64,000 nucleotides of DNA from Paracidovorax avenae ATCC 19860 (lineage in GTDB: Bacteria > Pseudomonadota > Gammaproteobacteria > Burkholderiales > Burkholderiaceae_C): positions 4,340,001-4,404,000 of the forward strand of contig NC_015138.1 of assembly GCF_000176855.2 (NCBI RefSeq). Direction: 5' to 3'. Below are positions 52,962 through 62,480 of this stretch, in pieces (position 1 is the stretch's first letter; every line of letters begins with the position of its first letter). The translations under genes were made by a program, and so were the position numbers. The notes beneath the pieces are model-generated. The model saw only the letters and a program-made list of their open reading frames with translations, was not told the DNA's origin and ran no database searches.

Positions 52962-54851
52962 ATGCCCAGCCTGACTACAGCGCCGGCCCGTTGGCCGGCG
53001 TTGCTGCTTCTGAGTCTCGTGGCGCTCCAGGGCTGCAGCCTGCTGCCCGGCGCCCGCGACAAGGCGGACAGCGACGACAACACCGCCACCATCGCCTCCG
53101 ATACCGGGGAAGCCGCCAGCGGCGCAGATGCCTTCACGCTCGATGTGCGAGGCCCCGACGCCGTGCGCGAACTGCTCGAGCGGCACATGGAGCTGCAACG
53201 CTTCCGCAAGCTGCCCGACCTGCAGTCCAGCGAACTCTCGCGCCTGCTCGGCGCGGCCGACGCCAATGCCCGCGAACTGCTGGGCACCATGGGCTACTTC
53301 AGCCCCACGCTCACCATCGCGCTGAAAGAAACTCCCGGCGGCCCCGCACCCCGGTCCATCACCGTGGACGTGGAGCCCGGCCCGCGCACCCAGGTCGCCG
53401 CGGCCGACATCGCCTTCACAGGCCCCGAGGCCGAATCGCCGGGCTTCGCGCGCCGCAAGGAGCGCATCCAGCGCTCCTGGTCGCTGCAGCCCGGCCAGCC
53501 CTTCACGCAGGGCGCCTGGGACGGCGCCAAGGCCGACGGCCTGCGCCAGCTGCAGGTCCGCCGCTATCCCACGGCGCGCATCGACGCCAGCCGTGCGGAG
53601 ATCGACGCCGACCGCAGCGAGGCCAGGCTGAGCGTGACCTACGCCCCGGGCCCGCCCTACCGCTTCGGCGCGCTGCGCGTGCAGGGCGCGCACCGCTACG
53701 ACCCCGACGGCGCGCGCCGCATCGCGCGCCTGCCCACGGGCTCGGACTACTCCGAGAAGGAACTGCTGGACGCGCAGGCGCGCCTGGCCAGCAGCGGCTA
53801 CTACGACGCGGTGTTCCTCGCCCTCGACACCGACGGCACCGATCCGCAGGCCGCGCCCGTCACCGCCCAGGTGCGCGAGGCGCCGCTGCAGAAGGTGGTG
53901 TTCGGCGTCGGCATCTCCACCGACACCGGTGCGCGCCTGAGCGTGGACCACATCCACAACCGCCTGCCCGGCATCGGCTGGCGCGCCGTGAGCAAGGTCA
54001 CCATCGACCAGAAGACGCGCCTGCTGTCCACCGAATGGACGGCCCTGCCCGAAGAGAGCGGCTGGCGCTGGTTCGGCGGTGCGCAGGTGCAGCGCGAGGA
54101 AACCGGCAGCTACGACACCGACAGCGTGCGCCTGCGCGGCGGCCGCACGAAAAGCACCGGGCACATCGACCGCAGCTATTTCCTGCAGTACGACGACTCC
54201 AAGAGCCGCGGCCCGTCGGCGCCGCCCTCGAGCAACGCCATCAGCGCCAACTACGGCTGGACGGGCCGCTATTTCAACAACGACACCTCGCCCACCCGCG
54301 GCTACGGCCTCGCGGCCGAACTGGGCGTGGGCACCACGCTGCGGCCCGAGCGCGATCCGTTCGTGCGCACGCGCGTGCGCTGGCAGTCCTTCGTGCCCCT
54401 GGGCCGCGTGGACATGGGCGAGGGCATCGTGCGCTCCAGCCGCCTCTCGCTGCGCGCCGAGGGCGGCGCGGTGATCGCCCGCCAGGGCGCGGACATCCCG
54501 GTCACCCAGCTGTTCCTCACGGGTGGCGACACCACCGTGCGCGGCTACGGCTACCGCAAGATCGGCGCGCGCACCGAGAACGACACCCTCTACGGCGGCC
54601 GCTACCTCGCCGTGGGCAGCGTGGAATGGCAGCGCCCCATCACCCTGCGCGGCAACCGCACCGACTTCGAGAGCGCCGTGTTCGTGGATGCCGGCGCCGT
54701 GGCCGACCGCTGGGGCGACTTCGATCCGCGCGTCGGCGTGGGCGCCGGGCTGCGCTGGCGCAGCCCCGTGGGCCCGCTGCAGGCCGACATCGCCTACGGC
54801 GTGCAGGCCAAGGCCCTGCGGCTGCACCTGCGCCTGGGCTTCAGCTTCTGA
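52962..54851 (+). CDS. tamA: TamA-type outer-membrane Omp85 protein
   Basis: A 629-residue Omp85-family protein. POTRA-like domains occupy about 45-310 and a 16-strand barrel about 315-629, ending in LRLHLRLGFSF with the terminal Phe required for barrel insertion. LFLTGGDTTVRGYGY is the conserved L6 loop with the VRGY motif. The N-terminus has a lipobox-like LQGC (Cys25) after LLLLSLVA, which would make it a lipoprotein, unusual for proteobacterial TamA. TamA and TamB transport phospholipids or assemble outer-membrane proteins; tamB follows 30 bp downstream. Confidence 0.93.
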   Translation: MPSLTTAPARWPALLLLSLVALQGCSLLPGARDKADSDDNTATIASDTGEAASGADAFTLDVRGPDAVRELLERHMELQRFRKLPDLQSSELSRLLGAADANARELLGTMGYFSPTLTIALKETPGGPAPRSITVDVEPGPRTQVAAADIAFTGPEAESPGFARRKERIQRSWSLQPGQPFTQGAWDGAKADGLRQLQVRRYPTARIDASRAEIDADRSEARLSVTYAPGPPYRFGALRVQGAHRYDPDGARRIARLPTGSDYSEKELLDAQARLASSGYYDAVFLALDTDGTDPQAAPVTAQVREAPLQKVVFGVGISTDTGARLSVDHIHNRLPGIGWRAVSKVTIDQKTRLLSTEWTALPEESGWRWFGGAQVQREETGSYDTDSVRLRGGRTKSTGHIDRSYFLQYDDSKSRGPSAPPSSNAISANYGWTGRYFNNDTSPTRGYGLAAELGVGTTLRPERDPFVRTRVRWQSFVPLGRVDMGEGIVRSSRLSLRAEGGAVIARQGADIPVTQLFLTGGDTTVRGYGYRKIGARTENDTLYGGRYLAVGSVEWQRPITLRGNRTDFESAVFVDAGAVADRWGDFDPRVGVGAGLRWRSPVGPLQADIAYGVQAKALRLHLRLGFSF

Positions 54852-54881
54852 CCGGCTCCGGCCGCTTCTATCCGCGATCCG

Positions 54882-57800
54882 ATGGCCACCCACCAGACCC
54901 CGAACCCCTACGCCGCCGCCGCGGCCCCGCCACCCCGCCCGCGCCGGCGGCGCGCCCTGCGCATCACGCTCTGGTCCTTCGCCAGCCTCGTCGCGCTGCT
55001 GCTCGTGCTGCTCGCCGCGGCCTGGTGGTGGACGGGCACCGGCAACTCCCTGGCCACCGCGCTCGCCCAGGCCGCCCGCTACCTGCCCGCCGGCCAGACC
55101 CTGGAAACGCGCGACGTCTCCGGCTCCGTGCGCGCGGGCGGGCAGATCGGCTGGCTGCGCTGGAGCAGCCCCACCCTCGTGGTGGAAGTGCAGGACGCGC
55201 GCATCGGCTGGAGCCTGCCGCCGCTGCTGCAGCGCGAACTCGCCCTGGGCGAAGTACATGCGGCGCGCATCGTCGCCACGCCGCGCACGCCCGCGGAGCC
55301 CGAGCCCGACAAGCCGGTGCAGCCCCTGGAGCAGCTGGTGCTGCCGCTGCGCATCGACATTCCCCTGCGCGTGGACGAAATCACCTGGGCCGCCGCCACC
55401 CCCGTCACCGTGCGCAACCTCGCGGGCCGCTACCGCTTCGACGGCGACCAGCACAGCGCCACGCTCGACAACCTGGAGCTGGCCCAGGGCCGCTACAGCG
55501 GCAGTGCCACGCTGCAGGCGCAGGCCCCGATGGCCCTGCAACTCACGGCCGACGGCGTGGTCCGCACGCCGGCCCCCGGCGGCGGCGCAGACATCGAAGC
55601 CACCGCCCGCGCCGAAGTGCGCGGCACCCTCGCCACCGCCGCTGCGCGCCTGGACGTCTCCGGGCGCCTGCAGGCCGTCGCCGCGCAGGCCGCAGCGCCC
55701 CAGCGCCCCGCCGCGTCCGCGCCGCGCCGCGCCGGCTCCGCGCCACGACCGCCTGCCGCCGCGGCATCGACCCCGGCGTCCGCATCCCTCCCTGCCGGCA
55801 CAGCGCTTTCCAGCGCGGAGCCCATGCAGGCCCAGGTCCAGGCCCGCATCGCCCCCTGGGCCCCGCAGCCCCTGCTGCAGGCGCAGGCCCAGCTCCAGGC
55901 CCTGGACACGGCAGCGCTCTGGCCCCAGGCCCCCGCCACGCGGCTGAGCGGCCGCATCGAAGCCGCCCCCGCGCCGGCCACTGCGGCAGGCACCGGGGCT
56001 CCGCCGGCCGCGCCGCAGGCAGCACCTGCCCAGGCACCGGCATCGGCCGCATCCCCATCCGCACCCGCCCCGTCCGCCGGCACGCCGCCCGCCACCGGGT
56101 GGGGCCTGTCCGCCCAGCTGGAAAACGCCCTGCCCGGCCCCTGGGACAAAGGCCGGCTGCCGGTCGAATCCATCGACGCGCGCGCCGACTTCGATGGCAC
56201 GCGCTGGACCGTGCCCCAGGCCACCGCCCGCGTGGGCAGCGGCACGATCGCACTGGAGGGCGCCTTCACGCCCGCCACGCACGCCCTGCAGGGCGACCTG
56301 GAACTGCGCGGCGTGCGCCCCGACGCCGTGCTCAGCACCCTGGACGCCGCGCCGCTCTCCGGCCGGGCGCGCGCGCGCAGCGATGGCGCCCCCGCCACCG
56401 ACACCGATGCCGCGCCCGCCCCGCTGGTGCGCTTCTCGGCCGACATCCGCTCCGCGGGAACCAGCCGCGCACCGCGCAAGGGCGGCACGGCCACCGCGCA
56501 GGCCGCCCCGCCGCTGCGCATCGACAGGCTCGCCACCGAAGGCACCTGGCAGGGCACCCTGCTCACCCTCGCGCAGCTGCAACTGGACGCGCTGCAGGTA
56601 CAGGCCAGCGCGCGCCAGCTGCGCATCGACACCGCGGCCCGCTCCGCCCAGGGCCAGATGCAGGCCACGCTGCCCGGCGCCACCGCGCAGGTGGACGGCC
56701 GCATCGCCCCGCGCGCCGGCGCGGGCACGCTCGACCTGCGCGTGGCAGACGCGCAGCGCGTGCAGCGCTGGATCGAATCCGTTCCCGGCCTGGGCAGCGC
56801 CCTCGGCGGCGCGGCGCTGCAGGGCGAGGCGCGCCTCGATGCCCGCTGGAATGGCGGATGGGAGTCCCTGCTGGGCCAGTTGCAGGCTGCAGGACTCGTG
56901 ACCCGGCCCCGGGCCGGCGCCGCCACCGCCACCGGCCCCTTCGAACTGCAGGCCCGCCTCGCCGCCCCGCGCTGGGAAGTCGCCCTGCCGCCGCAGCCCG
57001 GCACCGGCTCGGGCCCCGCCACCATCCGACTCACGGCCGTGCGGGCCGACGTGGCCGGCTCCGTGCCGAAAGCCACCCTCTCGCTGGACGGAGAGGCGCG
57101 GCTCGACGAGCGCCGGCTGGACCTGCGCCTGCGCGGCTCCGGCGGCGCTGCCGGCCCGGACCAGTGGCGCGCGCAGATCGATGAACTGCGCCTGCAGGCC
57201 CGCGACGGACAGCGCCCGGGCCCCTGGACGGTGCAGTTCGCGCAGCCGCTCACCGTATCGGCACGCACCGCGCCCACGCTGCAGGTGGAGACCTCCGGCG
57301 GGCAGGCGCGCGTGTCCGCGCCCGCCCCGGGCGATGTCACCCTGCGCTGGGAGCCCGTGCGCTTCGCGCGCACCGCATCGGGCAGCCTGCAACTGCGCAC
57401 GCGCGGCCAGCTCCAGGGCCTGCCCATGGCCTGGGCCGAAGCGCTGGCGCAGGGCAGCGACGCCCTGGACCGCCTGGGCGTGCAGGGCAACCTGGTCTTC
57501 GATGGCGACTGGGACGTGGACGCGGGCGACACCCTGCGCGCGTCCGCCAGCCTGCGCCGCACCTCCGGCGACCTGCGCCTGCTGACCGGCAACGCGCCCG
57601 CGGCCACCGTCGTGCGCAGCAGCGGCCCGAGCGCAGGCACCGGCACGGGATCGGCCGCCGGCATGGTCCGCGGAACGGCCGCTGCCGCGAACGCCTCCGC
57701 GACCGACACGCCCCGCGGCGCCGGCACGCCCGCGGGCGTGCGCGCCGCCGAACTGCGCCTGCAGGCGGAAGGCGACACGGTGCGCGCGCGCCTGCAATGG

Positions 57801-59297
57801 GACAGCGAGCGCGCCGGCCAGGTCCAGGCCGAGGCCTCCACGCGCCTGGCGCGCGTGGGCGAAGGATGGGAATGGCCCGCCGATGCCCCCCTCTCCGCCA
57901 CCGCGCGCGCGCGGCTGCCCGACGTGGGCGTGTGGTCCACCCTCGCCCCGCCGGGCTGGCGCGTGCAGGGCACGCTCGACGCCGACGTGGCGCTGTCCGG
58001 CACCCGCACCGCGCCGCGCTGGAGCGGCACGCTCGCCGCCGACCAGCTGGCCGTGCGCTCGCTGCTCGACGGCGTGGACCTGCAGAACGGCCGCCTGCGC
58101 GCCGCGCTGCGCGGCGACCGGCTCGAGATCACCGAATTCCGCGTGAACGGCGGCCCCGGCAGCAGCGCACGCATCGCGGGCTTCAGCGGCAACCGCACCG
58201 CCGCACCGAAGGACGGCGGAACCCTCTCGGGCACCGGCACCGTGTCCTGGGCCGGCATGGGCCAGGAGGCCGCGGCGGGCGGCTCGGGCATCGCCATGGA
58301 CTTCACCGCGGATGCGCGCGCCCTGCAGGTGCTGGTGCGCGCAGACCGCCAGGTGAGCGTCTCGGGCCAGGTGCGTGCGCAGCTGCGCCAGGGCCAGCTG
58401 TCGCTGCGCGGCAAGCTCACTGCCGACCGGGCCACCATCATCCTGCCGGAGGCCGGCGCACCCAGCCTGGGCAGCGACGTGGTCGTGCGCTCCGCCGCCA
58501 CCGACCGCGCCCGCGCCGAGGCCGCCCAGCGCGAAGGCGCCCAGGCCGGCCGCGTGGAGGCTGCGCGCCCGCCCGACATCGCCCTCACCTTCGACCTCGG
58601 CGACGACTTCGCGCTGCAGGGCCACGGCGTCACCACGCGCCTGGCCGGCGAACTGGAGATCCGCGGTGCCACCACGGCCGGCGGCCCGCCGCGCATCACC
58701 GGCGAGGTCCGCACCGTCGAGGGCCGCTACCGTGCCTGGGGCCAGGCGCTCAACATCGAGACCGGCCTCGCGCGCTTCAACGGCCCCTACGACAACCCCG
58801 CGCTGGACGTGCTGGCCATCCGGCCCAACATCAGCGTGCGCGCGGGCGTGCAGGTTTCGGGCACCGCCAAGGCGCCGCGCGTGGCGCTCTACTCCGACCC
58901 CGACCTGCCCGACGCCGAAAAACTCTCCTGGGTGGTCCTGGGCCGCAGCACCGCCGCCGGCGGGGCCGAGGCCGCGCTGCTGCAGCAGGCCGCGCTGGCC
59001 CTGCTGGGCGGCGGGGGCGGCAACGCCGGTGCGGGCAATTTCGCGAGCCGCCTGGGGCTGGACGAGATCGGATTCCGAGGCCCCAACTCCGGCGCCAGCA
59101 GCGAAGACGCCTCCGGCGCCGCGCTCACCTTCGGCAAGCGGCTGTCCAAGGACCTGTACGTCACCTACGAGCGCAGCCTCTCGGGTGCCCTGGGCACGCT
59201 CTACATCTTCTACGACCTCACGCAGCGGCTCACGCTGCGCGGCCAGACGGGCGTACAGAGCGCGGTGGACCTGATCTACACGCTGCGGTACGACTGA
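54882..59297 (+). CDS. tamB: TamB translocation/assembly module inner-membrane protein
   Basis: A 1471-residue protein with a basic cytoplasmic tip, one membrane helix (about 26-50) and a very long beta-rich periplasmic groove typical of AsmA/TamB bridge proteins. The C-terminal DUF490 domain ends with DPDLPDAEKLSWVVLG, LYVTYERSLSGALGTLYIFY and VDLIYTLRYD, the TamB signature that docks to TamA. Ala/Pro-rich linkers at about 280-400 are expanded. It is coupled with tamA. Confidence 0.94.
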   Translation: MATHQTPNPYAAAAAPPPRPRRRRALRITLWSFASLVALLLVLLAAAWWWTGTGNSLATALAQAARYLPAGQTLETRDVSGSVRAGGQIGWLRWSSPTLVVEVQDARIGWSLPPLLQRELALGEVHAARIVATPRTPAEPEPDKPVQPLEQLVLPLRIDIPLRVDEITWAAATPVTVRNLAGRYRFDGDQHSATLDNLELAQGRYSGSATLQAQAPMALQLTADGVVRTPAPGGGADIEATARAEVRGTLATAAARLDVSGRLQAVAAQAAAPQRPAASAPRRAGSAPRPPAAAASTPASASLPAGTALSSAEPMQAQVQARIAPWAPQPLLQAQAQLQALDTAALWPQAPATRLSGRIEAAPAPATAAGTGAPPAAPQAAPAQAPASAASPSAPAPSAGTPPATGWGLSAQLENALPGPWDKGRLPVESIDARADFDGTRWTVPQATARVGSGTIALEGAFTPATHALQGDLELRGVRPDAVLSTLDAAPLSGRARARSDGAPATDTDAAPAPLVRFSADIRSAGTSRAPRKGGTATAQAAPPLRIDRLATEGTWQGTLLTLAQLQLDALQVQASARQLRIDTAARSAQGQMQATLPGATAQVDGRIAPRAGAGTLDLRVADAQRVQRWIESVPGLGSALGGAALQGEARLDARWNGGWESLLGQLQAAGLVTRPRAGAATATGPFELQARLAAPRWEVALPPQPGTGSGPATIRLTAVRADVAGSVPKATLSLDGEARLDERRLDLRLRGSGGAAGPDQWRAQIDELRLQARDGQRPGPWTVQFAQPLTVSARTAPTLQVETSGGQARVSAPAPGDVTLRWEPVRFARTASGSLQLRTRGQLQGLPMAWAEALAQGSDALDRLGVQGNLVFDGDWDVDAGDTLRASASLRRTSGDLRLLTGNAPAATVVRSSGPSAGTGTGSAAGMVRGTAAAANASATDTPRGAGTPAGVRAAELRLQAEGDTVRARLQWDSERAGQVQAEASTRLARVGEGWEWPADAPLSATARARLPDVGVWSTLAPPGWRVQGTLDADVALSGTRTAPRWSGTLAADQLAVRSLLDGVDLQNGRLRAALRGDRLEITEFRVNGGPGSSARIAGFSGNRTAAPKDGGTLSGTGTVSWAGMGQEAAAGGSGIAMDFTADARALQVLVRADRQVSVSGQVRAQLRQGQLSLRGKLTADRATIILPEAGAPSLGSDVVVRSAATDRARAEAAQREGAQAGRVEAARPPDIALTFDLGDDFALQGHGVTTRLAGELEIRGATTAGGPPRITGEVRTVEGRYRAWGQALNIETGLARFNGPYDNPALDVLAIRPNISVRAGVQVSGTAKAPRVALYSDPDLPDAEKLSWVVLGRSTAAGGAEAALLQQAALALLGGGGGNAGAGNFASRLGLDEIGFRGPNSGASSEDASGAALTFGKRLSKDLYVTYERSLSGALGTLYIFYDLTQRLTLRGQTGVQSAVDLIYTLRYD

Positions 59298-59349
59298 CGC
59301 GGCGCGCGGGCCGCGCGCTGCCGCCCGGCCCGTGCGGAACCGCTGGTCT

Positions 59350-59892
59350 TCAGGAGACGGAAGGGAAAGGGAGAGGCGACGTGGACGGGGCCCGCGCGCC
59401 CGGCTCCGCATCCGGCACCGGCCCGCCGTGCAGGCGGCGCACGAAGGGATAGAGCATGTGGCCCGCCGCCTTGAGCAGCTCGTACTGCGCGGGCGTGAGT
59501 TCACGCTCCTCGTAGTCGAAATGGCACAGAGTGCCCCAGAGCCCGCCCGCGTTGTCGCCGATCGGCACGCCGTGGTAGGCGACGACCACGCCGCGGAAAG
59601 GGCTGTGGACCAGCTTGTCCTCGTGCAGCGAGTTCGCGGTCAGCAACTCGCCATCCCGCAGCACGAACTGGCAGAAGCTGTCGGCCAGCTCCACGACCGC
59701 CAGGGCCTCCGGGCGCGCCTGGCCGAGCTTGTCGTACACGTGGACATTGAAAAGGCGGGGGCCATCGACCCGGAAGATGCCGGTGTAGCGGTGCGCGACA
59801 TTGGCATTGAGCGCCTCCATGCCGGCGTCCAGCCCCCGCCCGCGCAGGATCGCCAGCAGTTGCGGGGACGTCAGGTCGAGGAGTGGAGGCAT
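59350..59892 (-). CDS. GAF-domain protein
   Basis: A 180-residue protein that appears to be a single GAF-like sensor domain (MPPLLDLTSPQLLAILRGRG, FNVHVYDK, then FCQFVLRDGELLTANSLHED and YHGVPIGDNAGGLWGTLCHFD). The pattern FRGVVVAYHGVPI...GTLCHFD is typical of free-standing GAF proteins. The ligand is unknown. Convergent with tamB. Confidence 0.8.
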   Translation of the reverse strand: MPPLLDLTSPQLLAILRGRGLDAGMEALNANVAHRYTGIFRVDGPRLFNVHVYDKLGQARPEALAVVELADSFCQFVLRDGELLTANSLHEDKLVHSPFRGVVVAYHGVPIGDNAGGLWGTLCHFDYEERELTPAQYELLKAAGHMLYPFVRRLHGGPVPDAEPGARAPSTSPLPFPSVS

Positions 59893-59957
59893 CTGGAAAC
59901 CATTGTAGAGCCGGGCCCGGTGGAATGACGACGATCCCCCCGGGCGTTCGTGGGCGA

Positions 59958-60248
59958 TCAGCCCCGGCCGCCGGGCGCCAGTTGAATGGTGCCCAGCCCC
60001 GCCGGTGCATCGCCCGGCCTGCGCGGCGCGAGCCAGTACACCCACGCGCCCTGCAGCCAGGCCAGCGCATAGAGCGCCGAGGCCGCGAACACGCCCCAGT
60101 GCCCCGACCGCCACCCGGCCCAGAACCAGAAAGGCTGCCCCAGCAGCCCGACCACGCACGCCCAGCGCCGCCAGCGCGCCGAGCGCGCCTGCGACAGCCA
60201 CGCGGCGAAAGCACCGAAAAACGCCATGGCAATCTGTTCGAAAGGCAT
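59958..60248 (-). CDS. Small inner-membrane protein
   Basis: A 96-residue protein with three hydrophobic helices (MPFEQIAMAFFGAFAAWLS, WACVVGLLGQPFWFWAGW, GVFAASALYALAWLQGAWVYW). Rich in Trp, no known domain. The start at 60248 is by hydropathy; it is preceded by no clear Shine-Dalgarno. Function unknown. Confidence 0.7.
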   Translation of the reverse strand: MPFEQIAMAFFGAFAAWLSQARSARWRRWACVVGLLGQPFWFWAGWRSGHWGVFAASALYALAWLQGAWVYWLAPRRPGDAPAGLGTIQLAPGGRG

Positions 60249-60362
60249 GTCCGGAGCATACTGTATATTCAAACAGCCTCCAAGGCGGGTTTCGCGCGCA
60301 CCGTACCGCGTTCGTGTGGCCGCCCGGGGGCCCCTCCGGCCGGCCTTACAATCCGCCGTCCT

Positions 60363-60437
60363 CTCCTCATAGTTCAATGGATAGAACGAGTGCCTCCTAA
60401 GCGCTAGATGCAGGTTCGATTCCTGCTGAGGGGACCA
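60363..60437 (+). tRNA. tRNA-Arg (anticodon CCT)
   Basis: All arms fold: acceptor CTCCTCA with TGAGGGG (one G-U pair), D-stem GTTC/GAAC, anticodon stem AGTGC/GCGCT with loop CTCCTAA (anticodon CCT) and T-stem GCAGG/CCTGC with TTCGATT loop. The CCA end is encoded (60435-60437). It reads AGG codons, which are rare in this GC-rich genome. Confidence 0.96.
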
Positions 60438-60452
60438 GCCTCCGGCGCCGGC

Positions 60453-60704
60453 TCAGTCTCCGCCGCCCCCATCCCCGCACCCTCCTGCGTCGCCGCTTTC
60501 GCCGCTACCACAGCCGTCTGCGCCGCCACCGTCCGCACTGCCGCCGTCCGGCACATCGCCGGCCCCCGACCGCCAGGCCAGCAGCGGAACCACCGCCAGC
60601 CACAGCAGCCAGCCGTTGCCCTCCTCATAGGCGAGAAACGCGCAGCAGAGTGCGAAGAGCACGGCCGCTCCACCGGACAGCAGGGAAAAGCGCGAAAACC
60701 GCAT
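60453..60704 (-). CDS. Small membrane protein with Gly/Asp/Cys-rich tail
   Basis: An 83-residue protein. Two hydrophobic segments (FSLLSGGAAVLFALCCAFLA and WLLWLAVVPLLAW) precede a tail of about 35 residues made of Gly, Asp, Ser and Cys (DGCGSGESGDAGGCGDGG), resembling tails of small metal- or envelope-associated proteins. A start at 60713 would add three residues. Function unknown; coding is supported by the hydropathy and the tail. Confidence 0.6.
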   Translation of the reverse strand: MRFSRFSLLSGGAAVLFALCCAFLAYEEGNGWLLWLAVVPLLAWRSGAGDVPDGGSADGGGADGCGSGESGDAGGCGDGGGGD

Positions 60705-60737
60705 GGCGGGCATTCTTGTGCCTGCGGCCCCAAAGAC

Positions 60738-60760
60738 AAGGCCCGCTCGGGGCGGGCCTT
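60738..60760 (-). terminator. Rho-independent terminator
   Basis: AAGGCCCGC and GCGGGCCTT form a perfect 9-bp stem with a 5-nt loop, 25 nt past the stop of the small periplasmic protein gene. The leftward strand continues CTTGTCTTTGG, a modest U-run. Confidence 0.8.
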
Positions 60761-60784
60761 GCAGGTGGTCGGGAGGAAGCAGCG

Positions 60785-61051
60785 TCAGTCGGTGGACTTC
60801 TTCAGCGATTCCTTCGCCTTTTCCTTGGAGTGGTGCGCGCGATTCTTGTGGTAATCGGCCTTCACGTTGTTGACGGCCTTGCCCACGGGGCCGCTGTGCT
60901 TGGCGTCGTTCTCGGCACGCTTCTGGTCGATCTTGTGTTCCGTGGCGTCGGCCGCTTCGGAAGCGGCCTTGCCCACCTGGGCATGGGCGGCATGGCCTGC
61001 CAGCAGGGCGGCGGCAGCGGCGAGGGCGGCGAGGGTCTTGTTCAGGGTCAT
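60785..61051 (-). CDS. Small periplasmic helical protein
   Basis: An 88-residue protein with a signal peptide (MTLNKTLAALAAAAALLAGH, cut at AHA-Q). The mature 64 residues are highly charged and helical with many Lys, His and Glu (KIDQKRAENDAKHSGP, KNRAHHSKEKAKESLKK). AGGAGA precedes the ATG. No known domain; it may bind nucleic acid, anions or metal in the periplasm. A terminator follows. Confidence 0.72.
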   Translation of the reverse strand: MTLNKTLAALAAAAALLAGHAAHAQVGKAASEAADATEHKIDQKRAENDAKHSGPVGKAVNNVKADYHKNRAHHSKEKAKESLKKSTD

Positions 61052-61318
61052 GGTGCGTTCTCCTGGTGGTGTTGTGGCACGTAGTCCGCAGCATCGCGGA
61101 CGCCTCAGCCCGGCCGTGTCAGCGGGCAGCCCGACCCGCTGGCGGCGCCTGCCGCGCCTGCGCTGCGCCACGGAACGGGTCCGCAGCACCCACGCCGGAG
61201 CGGGCGCCCGTCCCACAGCCGGGCATGGCGCCGCTGCCTACAGTAGTCACTGTCGGGCTGCCACCAGCGCTGCCCCCACCTCCCCCCTTTCTCTTCCCCC
61301 TCACGCGCAGGAGCCTCC

Positions 61319-62353
61319 ATGAGCGACGACGAACACGGCCAGCCCAACCCCATCCTCAATGCCCTTTCCAACGCCGTCGCCGCCGTGCGCGCGGACGAAG
61401 ACCAGTTGGCACTGGCCCGCGCGCACGAAGCGCTGGGCCCCAAGGCCATCGAAAAGCTCGACGTGGCGGAAGCCCGCCGCCAGCCCACGGTGGCGGACGC
61501 CGTGAACCACTTGCTGCGCGAGCAGGGACGCTCGACCGATCCCGAGCGGCTGGTGCCCGGCGTGCGGGCCACGGAAACCACCGTGGACGGCGCCACGGGA
61601 CCGCTGCGCGCGACGGTCTATACGCCCGAGACCGCGCCGGGCCCGCTGCCGGTGGTGCTGTACTTCCACGGCGGTGGCTGGGTGATCGCCAGCAAGGAGG
61701 TCTATGACGGCGGCGCGCGCGGCCTGGCCCGCGAATCGCATGCCATCGTGGTGTCGGTGGATTACCGCCAGGCCCCGGAAAACCGCTTCCCCGCGGCCTG
61801 GGACGACGCCTTCGCCGCCTACCGCTGGGTCACCGAGAACGCCGGCGTCCTCGGCGGCGATCCCGACCGCATCGCGCTGGCCGGCGAGAGCGCCGGCGGC
61901 AACCTGGCCGTGGCCACCGCCATCGCGGTGCGCGACGCGGGCCTGCGCGCGCCGCGCCATGTGCTGAGCGTCTATCCCGTGGCGCAGACCAGCCTGAACA
62001 CCGAGTCCTACCTGGAAAACGCCATCGCCAAGCCGCTGAACCGCGCGATGGTGAAATGGTTCGTGGACCATCTGGTGCGCTCCGAGGAAGACCTGGCCGA
62101 CCCGCGCCTGTCCCTCGTCGATGCCCGCCTGGAGGGCCTGCCGCCGGTCACCATCATCAACGCCCGCATCGACCCGCTGCGCAGCGACGGCGCCAGGCTC
62201 GAGAAAGCGCTGCAGGACGCCGGCGTGCCGGTGGAGCGGCGCGACTACGAGGGCGTGGCCCACGAGTTCTTCGGCGCCGCCGCCGTGCTCGAAAAAGCCC
62301 GCCAGGCCCAGGCCTACGCGGGCGAGCGGCTGCGCGCGGCCCTGCGCGCCTGA
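61319..62353 (+). CDS. HSL-family (GDXG) esterase/lipase
   Basis: A 344-residue alpha/beta-hydrolase of the hormone-sensitive-lipase family. The oxyanion motif HGGGW is at 117-121; the nucleophile is Ser191 in GESAGG; Asp and His are in RIDPLRSDG and GVAHEFFG. An N-terminal cap of about 85 residues is helical. AGGAG precedes the ATG by 6 nt. It hydrolyses short-chain esters; natural substrate unknown. Confidence 0.92.
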   Translation: MSDDEHGQPNPILNALSNAVAAVRADEDQLALARAHEALGPKAIEKLDVAEARRQPTVADAVNHLLREQGRSTDPERLVPGVRATETTVDGATGPLRATVYTPETAPGPLPVVLYFHGGGWVIASKEVYDGGARGLARESHAIVVSVDYRQAPENRFPAAWDDAFAAYRWVTENAGVLGGDPDRIALAGESAGGNLAVATAIAVRDAGLRAPRHVLSVYPVAQTSLNTESYLENAIAKPLNRAMVKWFVDHLVRSEEDLADPRLSLVDARLEGLPPVTIINARIDPLRSDGARLEKALQDAGVPVERRDYEGVAHEFFGAAAVLEKARQAQAYAGERLRAALRA

Positions 62354-62480
62354 CGCGCTACACTGGCGCTCCAATGGGTGCCCTTCCCGGTGCCGCGCCC
62401 CGCAGCGCCGGTGAAGATGGCAGGTCGTCGCGCAGGTCGGGCCGCCGCGCGGAAACAACCACGACCTCCCGCACCCTTCC

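Noticed and set aside
52722..59504. 2260-codon open frame opposite tamA/tamB
   Set aside because: An antisense artefact of 70% GC; Gly/Ala/Arg repeats without domain logic, while the plus strand gives full TamA and TamB.
60363..60437. tRNA-Arg as a possible integration site for a mobile element
   Set aside because: No integrase, no direct repeat of the tRNA end and no foreign-looking genes follow within the window.
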